From Rhodobacterales bacterium UBA3089 (lineage in GTDB: Bacteria > Pseudomonadota > Alphaproteobacteria > Rhodobacterales > Rhodobacteraceae): a stretch of 8,229 nt of DNA. Of the stretch, positions 1 to 6,440 are shown in pieces. Under the pieces are notes generated by a model. It saw only the letters and a program-made list of their open reading frames with translations. It ran no database searches and was not told the DNA's origin. The stretch spans positions 1 through 8,229 of the forward strand of contig DFBD01000116.1 in assembly GCA_002367255.1 (NCBI GenBank). Reading direction: 5' to 3'. Each line of letters begins with the position of its first letter. Within the stretch, counting starts at the first letter, position 1. A program made the position numbers and the translations under genes.

Positions 1-876
1 GGCTGCAATCAGGCGTTTTGTGCAGTGGTGTCTACAATTGCCAGTGCTGGTGATGCGATTATTTTGCCGACGCCGTGGTATTTTAACCATAAAATGTGGT
101 TGGACACGGCAGGTATCGAGGCGCGACCTTTACCTTGTGGTGATGGAATGCTGCCCGATCCCGAGGCAGCACGGGCATTGATTGATGACAGCGTGAAAGC
201 GCTTGTCCTTGTGACACCGAATAACCCCACCGGTGCAGAGTATCCCAAGGGGCTGCTGGACGCATTTATGGAGATCGCCAAAGAACATGGGTTGGCCCTG
301 ATCGTGGACGAGACCTATCGTGACTTCCACAGCCAAACGGGTGCGCCACATGACTTGTTTGTAGCAAACGACTGGCCGGATAATCTGATCCACCTTTATT
401 CGTTCTCGAAAGTGTTCCGCCTGACAGGGCACCGCGTTGGGGCGATGGTAACTTCAACGGCGCGTCTGGCTGAGGTTGAGAAATTCCTCGACTCGGTTGC
501 CATTTGCCCCAACCAAATCGCCCAGAAGGCAGCACTTTACGGGTTGCAGAACCTATCGAAATGGGTGGCCGAACAGCGGGATGAAATCCTTAACCGCCGT
601 GCAATTTGCGAAGAAGGTTTCGCGAACCTTGAGGGGTGGAAGCTGTTGGGCAGCGGGGCATATTTCGCCTATGTCGAACACCCGTTTGACCTTCCGTCGG
701 ATGAAATCGCCAAAATGTTGGTTCAGCAGCAGTCTTTGCTGATCTTGCCTGGCACGATGTTTCAACCAACAGGCATGGACGGAAAGGCCGAAAAACAATT
801 GCGAATTGCCTTCGCCAATGCCGATAAAGACGGATTAAACGAAATGTTTAAGCGCTTGAAGGCATTTAGCCCATAG
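1..876 (+). CDS. Class I/II PLP-dependent aminotransferase, 5' end missing
   Basis: This cytoplasmic enzyme should transfer an amino group from an amino acid to a 2-oxo acid using pyridoxal phosphate. The frame is open from base 1 and begins GCNQAFC, an internal motif of the family, so the true start lies upstream; the GTG codons at 25 and 28 are not starts. Visible motifs are NNPTG (220-234), the cofactor Asp of DETYRDF (307-309) with its Tyr (316-318), the Schiff-base Lys in SFSK (409-411), the phosphate-binding Arg of GHRVG (433-435), and a C-terminal Arg in LRIAFAN (802-804) that normally binds the substrate carboxylate. All key residues are present, so the enzyme is probably active. About 291 residues are visible; the family usually has 380-400, so roughly the first quarter is missing. 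The substrate cannot be told from the sequence. Lying upstream of trpE does not prove a role in aromatic amino acid metabolism. A 72-nt gap separates it from the next gene, with no clear terminator. Confidence 0.93.
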   Translation, partial: GCNQAFCAVVSTIASAGDAIILPTPWYFNHKMWLDTAGIEARPLPCGDGMLPDPEAARALIDDSVKALVLVTPNNPTGAEYPKGLLDAFMEIAKEHGLALIVDETYRDFHSQTGAPHDLFVANDWPDNLIHLYSFSKVFRLTGHRVGAMVTSTARLAEVEKFLDSVAICPNQIAQKAALYGLQNLSKWVAEQRDEILNRRAICEEGFANLEGWKLLGSGAYFAYVEHPFDLPSDEIAKMLVQQQSLLILPGTMFQPTGMDGKAEKQLRIAFANADKDGLNEMFKRLKAFSP

Positions 877-948
877 CGGCCTTGTATCCGCCCCCCACAC
901 AGCCTAAAAGTTTCCGACGAATTCAACGAGCCTACAAGGATATATATA
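877..948 (+). promoter_or_regulatory. 72-nt leader before the PpiD-like gene, with a strong Shine-Dalgarno
   Basis: The Shine-Dalgarno AAGGA lies at 936-940, 8 nt before the ATG at 949, and supports that start. The gap has no hairpin followed by a T-run, so the aminotransferase may be read through into the next genes. I see no convincing -35/-10 pair. CCTTGTA (880-886) is an exact reverse complement of TACAAGG (933-939), which contains most of the Shine-Dalgarno. This pairing could mask the ribosome site, but a 7-bp match over such a leader can easily arise by chance. Confidence 0.45.
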
Positions 949-2832
949 ATGTCAGCAGTTAAACGATCAAAGATATCCAAGTTTTTCTTTTTCTTTGTGC
1001 TGATGTTGGCCGTGCTGGCAATGGTCGGGTTTGGTCTGGGGGGCATTTTTTCGCCCTCTATTTCAGCTAGTGTGGCGACCGTGGGTAAGGTTGATGTTTC
1101 GGCAGATGATTATTTCCGCAACATCCAGAATGAAATCTCGACGGTATCTCAACAATTCGGCACGCAGCTAACCATTGAACAGGCTTTGTTGTTTGGGCTT
1201 GATCGTCGTGTGTTGCAAGGGCTGGTGACACAGGCGGCCTATGAAAACGAGGCCCTGCGTCTCGGGGTTTCGGTCGGGGATGAAACGGTTAAGGATGCAT
1301 TGTTGTCCAACCCCGGGTTTCAGGGTCTGACGGGCACGTTTGATGAAGATGTTTACAAAGATTCGCTTCGTCGTTCCGGCATGACCCCAACAGAATACGA
1401 GGCGCTGGTTCGCTCGGATGCTTCGCAAATGTTAATTCAGGCGGCTGTGTCCGCTGGCGTTAATTTGCCAGACGAGGCTACACTGGCGATCATGAAGTAT
1501 ATCGGCGAGAGCCGCGGGTTCACCTATGCCCGCGTTGGAGCCAACAATATCGCAGGCTCTGTCCCTGCCCCGACAGATGCCGAATTAAACGCTTATTATG
1601 TGGCTAACCCTGACGCATTCACGCAACCGCTGACCCGCCAGATAACATATGTTAGCCTGACACCGGAGATGGTTGCCCAAACATTGGAGGTTTCCGAGGA
1701 ACGCGTTGTAGCGCTTTATGAAGAACGTGAGGCCGAATATAATACACCTGCTAAACGCTTCGTTGAACGTATCGTTTTGAGTTCCCAAGCCGAAGCCATA
1801 GAGGCCCGTAGCGGTATTGACGCTGGCGATATGACGTTCGAACAACTCGCCGATTCCCGCGGCCTCGCCTTGTCGGACATTGATCTTGGGGACGTAACCG
1901 CGCGTGACGTTGGAGCGGCTGTGGCAGAGGTTCTGTTCGCCTCCGAGGAGCCCGGCATTTACGGACCTGTCGATACCAACATCGGCCCGGCCCTGTTCCG
2001 CGTAAACGCTGCGATTTCGGCCCTGTCTATCCCGCTTGAAGAGGTTCACGACGAATTGCAACGCGAACTGGCCATCGAGGATGCCGGATTCCGTATTGGC
2101 GATGTAGCGAGCGAGGTTATCGACCTTATCGCTGGCGGTGCCTCGCTTGAAGAGGTGGCCGATGAAACCGATATGCAGCTGGATACGATCGATCTGTCCG
2201 AGGGCCAAACAGATGGCATTGCGGCCTATGCGACATTCCGCGAAGAGGCGTCGGCCTCCGAGGTTGGCGAAGAACGTGACATCCTTGACTTGGAGGACGG
2301 AGGCATCTTTGCCCTGCGCGTTGACGGCATTACCGAAGCGTTTGTGAAGCCGATGGCTGATGTCGCGCAAGCTGTCTTTGACGGGCAGCAAACCGCAAAA
2401 ACGCACCAGCTAATGCTGGCGCGCGCTGAACAGATTATTAACGCGATTGGGGTTTCCAACGGCGGTTCGCTAAGTGATTTTGGCGGCAGTTTGTTGCTGG
2501 AAGATGTAACAGAGGTAACCCGCACATCAACAATTCCCGACTTGCCTCCTTCGATTATCCAGGATGTATTTACACTTGAAGTCGGGGAAGCAATGGTTAT
2601 CGAAGATGTCTACGGTGCTGTGATTATCGAACTTACGTCCGCTTCCCCGTTTGATCCGGCGAGCGAGGATGCAGCCGCGATTTTGGCGCAGATCGAAGCG
2701 CAGCAAACGCAGAAACTCTCGCAGGACTTGTTGGCGTATTTCGGCGCCGCGCTGGTTGATACGGTGCAACCGACTTTTAATCAGGTACGGATTGATTCCC
2801 TTCACGACCAGCTAAATTACAGCGCGAACTAA
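949..2832 (+). CDS. ppiD: PpiD/SurA-type periplasmic folding factor (peptidyl-prolyl isomerase family), membrane-anchored
   Basis: The 627-residue protein resembles PpiD, an inner-membrane-anchored periplasmic chaperone that handles newly exported proteins. A basic N-terminus (KRSK) precedes one membrane segment (about residues 12-34, starting with five Phe), with no lipobox or clear signal-peptidase site, so it should be anchored with the bulk in the periplasm. Residues 42-165 fit the SurA/PpiD N-terminal domain (VGKVDVSADDYF, then FDEDVYKDSLRRSGMTPTEY). Residues 265-355 resemble a parvulin domain: RFVERIVL, MTFEQLADSRGL, LGDV, EPGIYGPVDTNIGPALFRV. The usual HIL histidine is replaced (ERIVL), so isomerase activity is doubtful and a chaperone role is more likely; E. 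coli PpiD is also thought to have little isomerase activity. A second, more diverged repeat may follow (about 385-600). The length matches PpiD. The protein has no Trp and no Cys. Its TAA overlaps the trpE ATG by one base, so the two should be co-translated. The start is set by AAGGA at 936-940. Confidence 0.85.
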   Translation: MSAVKRSKISKFFFFFVLMLAVLAMVGFGLGGIFSPSISASVATVGKVDVSADDYFRNIQNEISTVSQQFGTQLTIEQALLFGLDRRVLQGLVTQAAYENEALRLGVSVGDETVKDALLSNPGFQGLTGTFDEDVYKDSLRRSGMTPTEYEALVRSDASQMLIQAAVSAGVNLPDEATLAIMKYIGESRGFTYARVGANNIAGSVPAPTDAELNAYYVANPDAFTQPLTRQITYVSLTPEMVAQTLEVSEERVVALYEEREAEYNTPAKRFVERIVLSSQAEAIEARSGIDAGDMTFEQLADSRGLALSDIDLGDVTARDVGAAVAEVLFASEEPGIYGPVDTNIGPALFRVNAAISALSIPLEEVHDELQRELAIEDAGFRIGDVASEVIDLIAGGASLEEVADETDMQLDTIDLSEGQTDGIAAYATFREEASASEVGEERDILDLEDGGIFALRVDGITEAFVKPMADVAQAVFDGQQTAKTHQLMLARAEQIINAIGVSNGGSLSDFGGSLLLEDVTEVTRTSTIPDLPPSIIQDVFTLEVGEAMVIEDVYGAVIIELTSASPFDPASEDAAAILAQIEAQQTQKLSQDLLAYFGAALVDTVQPTFNQVRIDSLHDQLNYSAN

Positions 2833-2834
2833 TG
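2830..2834 (+). promoter_or_regulatory. TAATG stop/start junction coupling ppiD-like gene to trpE
   Basis: The TAA stop of the folding factor (2830-2832) shares its last A with the ATG of trpE (2832-2834). The 20 bases upstream hold no recognisable Shine-Dalgarno, so trpE translation probably depends on ribosomes finishing the upstream gene and restarting. This is inferred from the geometry, but it makes ATG 2832 the natural start. Confidence 0.7.
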
Positions 2835-4349
2835 GCTATCTCGCCGGAATTCAAAGCGTTCGAAAGCGGTTATTCCGAAGGGCAAAATCAGGTTGTCTGG
2901 ACACGCTTGGTCGCAGATCTTGACACGCCTGTTTCGCTGATCCTGAAGCTGGCGCAAGCAAAAAAAGACAGTTTTGTACTGGAGTCCGTGACTGGTGGCG
3001 AGGTGCGTGGGCGTTATTCGATTATCGGCATGAAACCCGATATGATCTGGCGCGCTAATGGCAACACGTCCGAGATCAACCGCTCTGCCCGATTTGACGA
3101 TACGGCGTTCGAGGCGATGGACACAGACACCCTTAGTGCGCTTCGCCAGATAATTGCGGAAAGCAAGATTGACCTGCCGGACGACCTGCCCCCTATGTCG
3201 GCGGGTCTGTTCGGGTATCTGGGTTATGACATGATCCGTCTGGTCGAAAACTTACCAAACATTAACCCTGATCCCATCGGCGCACCTGATGCAATGATGC
3301 TGCGCCCGACGGTTACCGTCATTTTGGATGGCGCCAAGGGCGAAGTGACGGTTATAAGCCCGTGCTGGGTAAATGACGGCCAATCGGCGCGTGCCGCCTA
3401 TGCGCAAGCGGCCGAGCGTGTGATGGAGGCAGTGCGCGATCTTGATCGTGACATCCCGAACGAGACGCGTGATCTGGGCGCAGAACCTTTTAAGTTGGCT
3501 CCTATTTCGAACCGCACCAAAGAAGAATACTTCGAGGTGGTTTCGAAGGCCAAAGATTACATCCGTGCCGGAGACATCTTTCAGGTTGTCCCCAGCCAGC
3601 GGTGGTCGCAAAAGTTCGACCTGCCACCGTTTGCACTTTATCGCGCACTGCGGCGCACGAATCCTTCACCCTATATGTTCTACTTCAACTTTGGTGATTT
3701 TCAGGTGATTGGTGCCAGCCCCGAGATTCTTGTGCAGGTGCAAGGTGAAAAGGTTACGATACGCCCGATTGCAGGAACCCGCCCACGCGGCGCTAACGAG
3801 GCTGAAGATCAGGCACTGGAAGCCGATCTTTTGGCCGATCCCAAGGAAATGGCCGAGCATCTGATGCTGCTGGATCTTGGTCGGAACGATGTCGGGCGCG
3901 TGGCCAAAATTGGTACGGTGAAACCGACAGAACAATTTATTATCGAGCGTTACAGCCACGTCATGCATATCGTCAGTAATGTCGAAGGCGAGCTGCGGGA
4001 CGACTATGACGCCCTCGCGGCCCTTCTGGCAGGTTTGCCTGCGGGAACGGTTTCGGGCGCCCCCAAAGTACGTGCCATGGAAATTATTGACGAACTGGAA
4101 ACCGAGAAACGCGGTATTTACGGCGGCGGTGTCGGGTATTTCTCGGCTGGTGGTGACATGGATATCTGCATCGCACTACGGACTGCCGTGGTGAAGGACG
4201 AAACGCTTTATGTGCAAGCTGGCGGCGGCGTTGTTTATGACAGCGACCCCGAGGACGAGTATCAAGAAACCATTAACAAATCCAAAGCTCTAATGATGGC
4301 CGCGCAAGACGCGGGCCTATTCGTTAACTTTCGTGGCGGGCAAAGTTAA
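2832..4349 (+). CDS. trpE: Anthranilate synthase component I (TrpE)
   Basis: TrpE is the large subunit of anthranilate synthase. It converts chorismate to anthranilate using ammonia delivered by TrpG, the first committed step of tryptophan synthesis. The 505-residue length is normal. The N-terminal feedback-site motif is present as FVLES (residues 48-52), the region that binds tryptophan in characterised TrpE, so allosteric inhibition is likely. The chorismate-binding domain is complete: IAGTRPRG (313-320), LLDLGRNDVGRV (346-357), His379 in YSHVMHIVSNVEGEL, PAGTVSGAPK (403-412), GGGVGYF, DICIALRT (444-451), and AGGGVVYDSDP with EYQET (463-480). The gene is translationally coupled to the PpiD-like gene by TAATG and lacks its own Shine-Dalgarno. 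It is not fused to trpG, unlike the trpE(G) fusion of rhizobia. Its stop faces the stop of a minus-strand gene 7 nt away. No leader peptide with Trp codons can be seen for this transcript, because the upstream sequence is coding. Confidence 0.97.
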   Translation: MAISPEFKAFESGYSEGQNQVVWTRLVADLDTPVSLILKLAQAKKDSFVLESVTGGEVRGRYSIIGMKPDMIWRANGNTSEINRSARFDDTAFEAMDTDTLSALRQIIAESKIDLPDDLPPMSAGLFGYLGYDMIRLVENLPNINPDPIGAPDAMMLRPTVTVILDGAKGEVTVISPCWVNDGQSARAAYAQAAERVMEAVRDLDRDIPNETRDLGAEPFKLAPISNRTKEEYFEVVSKAKDYIRAGDIFQVVPSQRWSQKFDLPPFALYRALRRTNPSPYMFYFNFGDFQVIGASPEILVQVQGEKVTIRPIAGTRPRGANEAEDQALEADLLADPKEMAEHLMLLDLGRNDVGRVAKIGTVKPTEQFIIERYSHVMHIVSNVEGELRDDYDALAALLAGLPAGTVSGAPKVRAMEIIDELETEKRGIYGGGVGYFSAGGDMDICIALRTAVVKDETLYVQAGGGVVYDSDPEDEYQETINKSKALMMAAQDAGLFVNFRGGQS

Positions 4350-4350
4350 C
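4323..4350. terminator. Perfect 9-bp inverted repeat across the trpE stop, possible bidirectional terminator
   Basis: GTTAACTTT (4323-4331) and AAAGTTAAC (4342-4350) are exact reverse complements separated by a 10-nt loop. The repeat covers the last eight sense codons and the stop of trpE and lies just beyond the stop of the convergent minus-strand gene. Its position between two convergent genes fits a shared terminator. Against this, the stem is AT-rich and neither strand has a downstream T-run, so it would be weak as an intrinsic terminator. It could instead protect mRNA 3' ends or be chance. Confidence 0.4.
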
Positions 4351-4356
4351 TTGACC

Positions 4357-5733
4357 TTAATTTCGCAGGATTGACGCTGACACAGGCGCAATGGCTACAG
4401 CCTGTGCCTTTTGGCTTTCTAACCAAAACTTCAAAGCAAACAGCATTTCGGGGGTCGTTTCGGTATAAACAGCAACCGACTTCTGGTCGCCAATTTGCAG
4501 CACAATTTTGTCCAGAGCCCGCACAACTGCGATGGTGCCGTTATTGTAGTCTATGGCCCGGGAGATATCTATTGCCGGAACGCCGGATTCCGCCGCCAAA
4601 ACACTTGCGCGGTTAATCCCCAGGCCATTGACTGTCATGATTGCATGTCCGGTTTGCGAAAGTTTGGCCACCACCGCGCTTATCATCCGGGTGTCCTGAT
4701 TTACATCCCCTTCGGGGCCATCCATAACACCGATTACGCCATCTGAATTAGCAAAAGCAGCATCGAGAAGTGCGGATGCGTCACTCGGTGTCCCGCCTTT
4801 ACGAATGGCATTTTCCCCTTCACTTGGAAGCAACAAAACGACTTCGCCGCCTGACGCCCTGTAATTTGCAATAATCTCTTTGGAATCGGGATTACCAGAT
4901 GCAACTGCCAAAGTTATAGGTGCGGAAAAACCGCTTATAAGTTCTGCCTCCTCGACAGTTGTGGCAAGAAGGATGAACGACATCAAGGGCAGCGCACCGT
5001 CATCATCGAACGTGGCAGAATACGCATCAAACGCCGAAGTTTGCGTTTGCACGGCCATTTCTATGCTATCGGCCTGCGTTGGTTCAGTGCCAGCTATCAA
5101 TGTTTGCCCTGTTAGTTCCAGCCCAGCAGATGATTCCTCCGGCTCCTCGACAATTGCAGGTGCTTCGGTAAGGACCGCAGTTTCCGGGGCTTGTTCTATC
5201 GCCTGTGGCTCTGTCGTGGTGTCATTCTGGACAGAGGCTTGCACGATTCCAGAGCCTACGTTCGGGGCTTCGGTCGTTTCTTCGACTGTCACATTTTCTG
5301 AAATACCGGCCGACTCGATTTCGGGGGCGGTTGGCGAGACTTTAACCCTGGGCGCGCTGGCACTGTTGCCGATCAAAATATCGCTGCTTGGCATGGATTC
5401 GAGCCGTGAAACCGTATTTACAGGTGCGGCAGTCGCGGGCTCTATTGCTGCCACCACTGGTGAAGAACCTCCGAATAACGCAGGCACACTTCCAAGTTGT
5501 GCCGGTGATGGCGGGTCCGTGTAGGCGGAAATGCCACTGAATGATTCCTCGATTACAGGTGCGGATTGCGCCGGGGGGCTATCGACCTCGGTTATCATGG
5601 CGAGTTCGGGGCCTGTTACCACAATTAATGGAAAAGCCATCGCTAGCCCAATAAAAACAAGGGAAATAAGGGTTAGCCCGGCCAGCACGCCGCGGAAAAA
5701 GCCACCTTTTGGCAGAGTATTATTATCGTCCAT
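4357..5733 (-). CDS. yibQ: Membrane-anchored YibQ-type (divergent polysaccharide deacetylase) protein, catalytic motifs lost
   Basis: The protein has 458 residues from the ATG at 5733. A membrane segment (about residues 12-40) is followed by a linker of about 200 residues rich in Ala, Pro, Glu, Thr and Ser, probably disordered and periplasmic. A C-terminal domain (about 246-455) matches the YibQ/divergent polysaccharide deacetylase layout: a hydrophobic strand, APITLAV, the diagnostic GGEVVLLLP (295-303), then GVIGV, HAIMTVNG, GVPAIDISRAID, and a final strand/helix KSVAVYTETTPEMLFAL. Active family members carry IDD-G near the start, NNHMGS in the middle and IGHP near the end. Here those places read LLAT, MDGPEG (337-342) and VYTE, so the metal and catalytic residues appear absent and the protein is probably a non-enzymatic member. 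There is no Cys and one Trp. A role in the cell envelope is inferred from family and topology only. It lies between trpE and trpG on the opposite strand, as reported from memory for R. sphaeroides. A TTG at 5748 would extend it by five residues but is less likely. Confidence 0.72.
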   Translation of the reverse strand: MDDNNTLPKGGFFRGVLAGLTLISLVFIGLAMAFPLIVVTGPELAMITEVDSPPAQSAPVIEESFSGISAYTDPPSPAQLGSVPALFGGSSPVVAAIEPATAAPVNTVSRLESMPSSDILIGNSASAPRVKVSPTAPEIESAGISENVTVEETTEAPNVGSGIVQASVQNDTTTEPQAIEQAPETAVLTEAPAIVEEPEESSAGLELTGQTLIAGTEPTQADSIEMAVQTQTSAFDAYSATFDDDGALPLMSFILLATTVEEAELISGFSAPITLAVASGNPDSKEIIANYRASGGEVVLLLPSEGENAIRKGGTPSDASALLDAAFANSDGVIGVMDGPEGDVNQDTRMISAVVAKLSQTGHAIMTVNGLGINRASVLAAESGVPAIDISRAIDYNNGTIAVVRALDKIVLQIGDQKSVAVYTETTPEMLFALKFWLESQKAQAVAIAPVSASILRN

Positions 5734-5742
5734 GGGCATTTT

Positions 5743-5746
5743 CTCC
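5743..5746 (-). promoter_or_regulatory. Shine-Dalgarno GGAG that decides the start of the YibQ-type gene
   Basis: On the minus strand the sequence reads TTGGAGAAAATGCCCATG. GGAG lies 9 nt before the ATG at 5733 but only 3 nt before the ATG at 5739, and it overlaps the codons just after the possible TTG start at 5748. The ATG at 5733 (MDDNNTLPKGG) is therefore the best-supported start. Confidence 0.6.
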
Positions 5747-5817
5747 AAAAAACCAGATCAGACGTTCCAATAATGGTCGATCGTTGGTAAACGACCTTAA
5801 CCGTGCTACGTACGCAC

Positions 5818-5835
5818 TTCCACCCTAATGTGGAA
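5818..5835 (+). repeat. 6-bp perfect inverted repeat in the trpG leader
   Basis: TTCCAC (5818-5823) and GTGGAA (5830-5835) are exact reverse complements around a 6-nt loop, ending 23 nt before the trpG ATG. It could form a small leader hairpin or be a protein-binding dyad. It does not cover the trpG ribosome site and has no T-run after it, so its function is unknown and chance is possible. Confidence 0.35.
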
Positions 5836-5858
5836 AGTCGGATTATGAAAGATAAGCG

Positions 5859-6440
5859 ATGTTGTTACTAATCGATAATTACGACAGTTTCACCTATAAT
5901 CTCGTCCATTACCTGGGTGAGCTGGGTGCGAACGTCGAAGTTAAACGAAATGACGAGATGGATGTGCAGGCGGCGATGGGGATGAACCCCTCGGCGATCA
6001 TGCTTTCCCCTGGTCCTTGTGACCCCGATCAAGCCGGAATTTGCCTGCCTCTGGTGCAGGCGGCGGCGGAAACCGGAACTCCGTTGATTGGCATTTGTTT
6101 AGGGCATCAGACCATTGGTCAGGCTTTTGGTGGCAAAGTTGTTCGCTGCGATGAAATCGTACACGGTAAGATGGGGCAGATACACCACAAGGGTAAAGGT
6201 TTGTTCAGGGGCTTGCCCTCGCCTTTTGCGGCCACGCGCTATCATTCATTGATTGTAGAGCGCGAAACCCTGCCGGATTGTCTGGAAATCACGGCGGAAC
6301 TGGAAGATGGAACGATAATGGGATTGCAACATAAAACCTTGCCGATCCACGGATTGCAGTTCCACCCTGAATCGATTGCGTCCGAACACGGTCACGCTAT
6401 GCTTAAGAACTTTCTAGATATTGCAGGGGGCGGGAAATGA
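5859..6440 (+). CDS. trpG: Anthranilate synthase component II, glutamine amidotransferase (TrpG)
   Basis: TrpG is the small subunit of anthranilate synthase. It hydrolyses glutamine and passes ammonia to TrpE in the cytoplasm. The 193-residue length is typical of a stand-alone class I (triad) glutamine amidotransferase. Visible motifs are the N-terminal [18 protein letters not shown] (residues 50-53), the nucleophile Cys80 in GICLGHQ, HGK (102-104), YHSL (128-131), and the catalytic His169 and Glu171 in FHPES. All three triad residues are present, so the subunit should be active. PabA of folate synthesis is a close relative and some bacteria share one subunit between both pathways; the trpD and trpC neighbours support a tryptophan role but do not exclude sharing. 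The ATG at 5859 gives the exact family N-terminus. The gene begins an operon and its TGA overlaps the trpD ATG by 4 nt (ATGA at 6437). Confidence 0.97.
   Translation: MLLLIDNYDSFTYNLVHYLGELGANVEVKRNDEMDVQAAMGMNPSAIMLSPGPCDPDQAGICLPLVQAAAETGTPLIGICLGHQTIGQAFGGKVVRCDEIVHGKMGQIHHKGKGLFRGLPSPFAATRYHSLIVERETLPDCLEITAELEDGTIMGLQHKTLPIHGLQFHPESIASEHGHAMLKNFLDIAGGGK

Larger units (their letters stand above)
5734..5858. promoter_or_regulatory. Divergent intergenic region between the YibQ-type gene and trpG
   Basis: These 125 nt separate genes transcribed in opposite directions, so promoters for both strands should lie here. No -35/-10 pair is convincing. The best plus-strand candidate, TTGGTA (5784-5789) with TACGTA (5807-5812) at 17-nt spacing, is weak. 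The region is rich in small dyads: GGTCG/CGACC (5775-5779 and 5792-5796), the overlapping TCGTT/AACGA (5781-5785 and 5790-5794), GTGC/GCAC around TACGTAC (5803-5817), and TTCCAC/GTGGAA (5818-5823 and 5830-5835). These could be operators or leader hairpins. No hairpin is followed by a T-run, so a classical trp attenuator is not supported. The trpG ribosome site is weak, with only the purine stretch GAAAGATAAG before its ATG. Confidence 0.5.

Noticed and set aside
25..876. Aminotransferase read as a complete gene starting at GTG 25
   Set aside because: The frame is open to base 1 and the residues before the GTG (GCNQAFCA) are conserved family sequence, so the gene is cut by the window edge and the GTG is internal.
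976..996. Pyrimidine run encoding five Phe, considered as a slippage or frameshift site
   Set aside because: The T-tracts are broken by C bases and the frame is intact on both sides; a Phe-rich start of a membrane segment explains it.
1585..2406. 273-residue minus-strand ORF
   Set aside because: It lies wholly antisense to the PpiD-like gene, which has clear domain structure and a good ribosome site; the antisense product shows no family features.
4880..5524. 214-residue plus-strand ORF, Ser/Ala/Val-rich
   Set aside because: It is the complement of the low-complexity linker of the minus-strand YibQ-type gene, has no recognisable domain, and its composition follows from the Ala/Pro/Glu/Thr-rich opposite strand.
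5734..5748. TTG start at 5748 for the YibQ-type gene, adding five residues
   Set aside because: The GGAG ribosome site falls inside the added codons and is correctly spaced for the ATG at 5733, and the TTG has no better site upstream.
5734..5858. Classical trp attenuator before trpG
   Set aside because: There is no run of Trp codons and no stable hairpin followed by a T-run; only single Trp codons in two tiny ORFs without clear ribosome sites are present.
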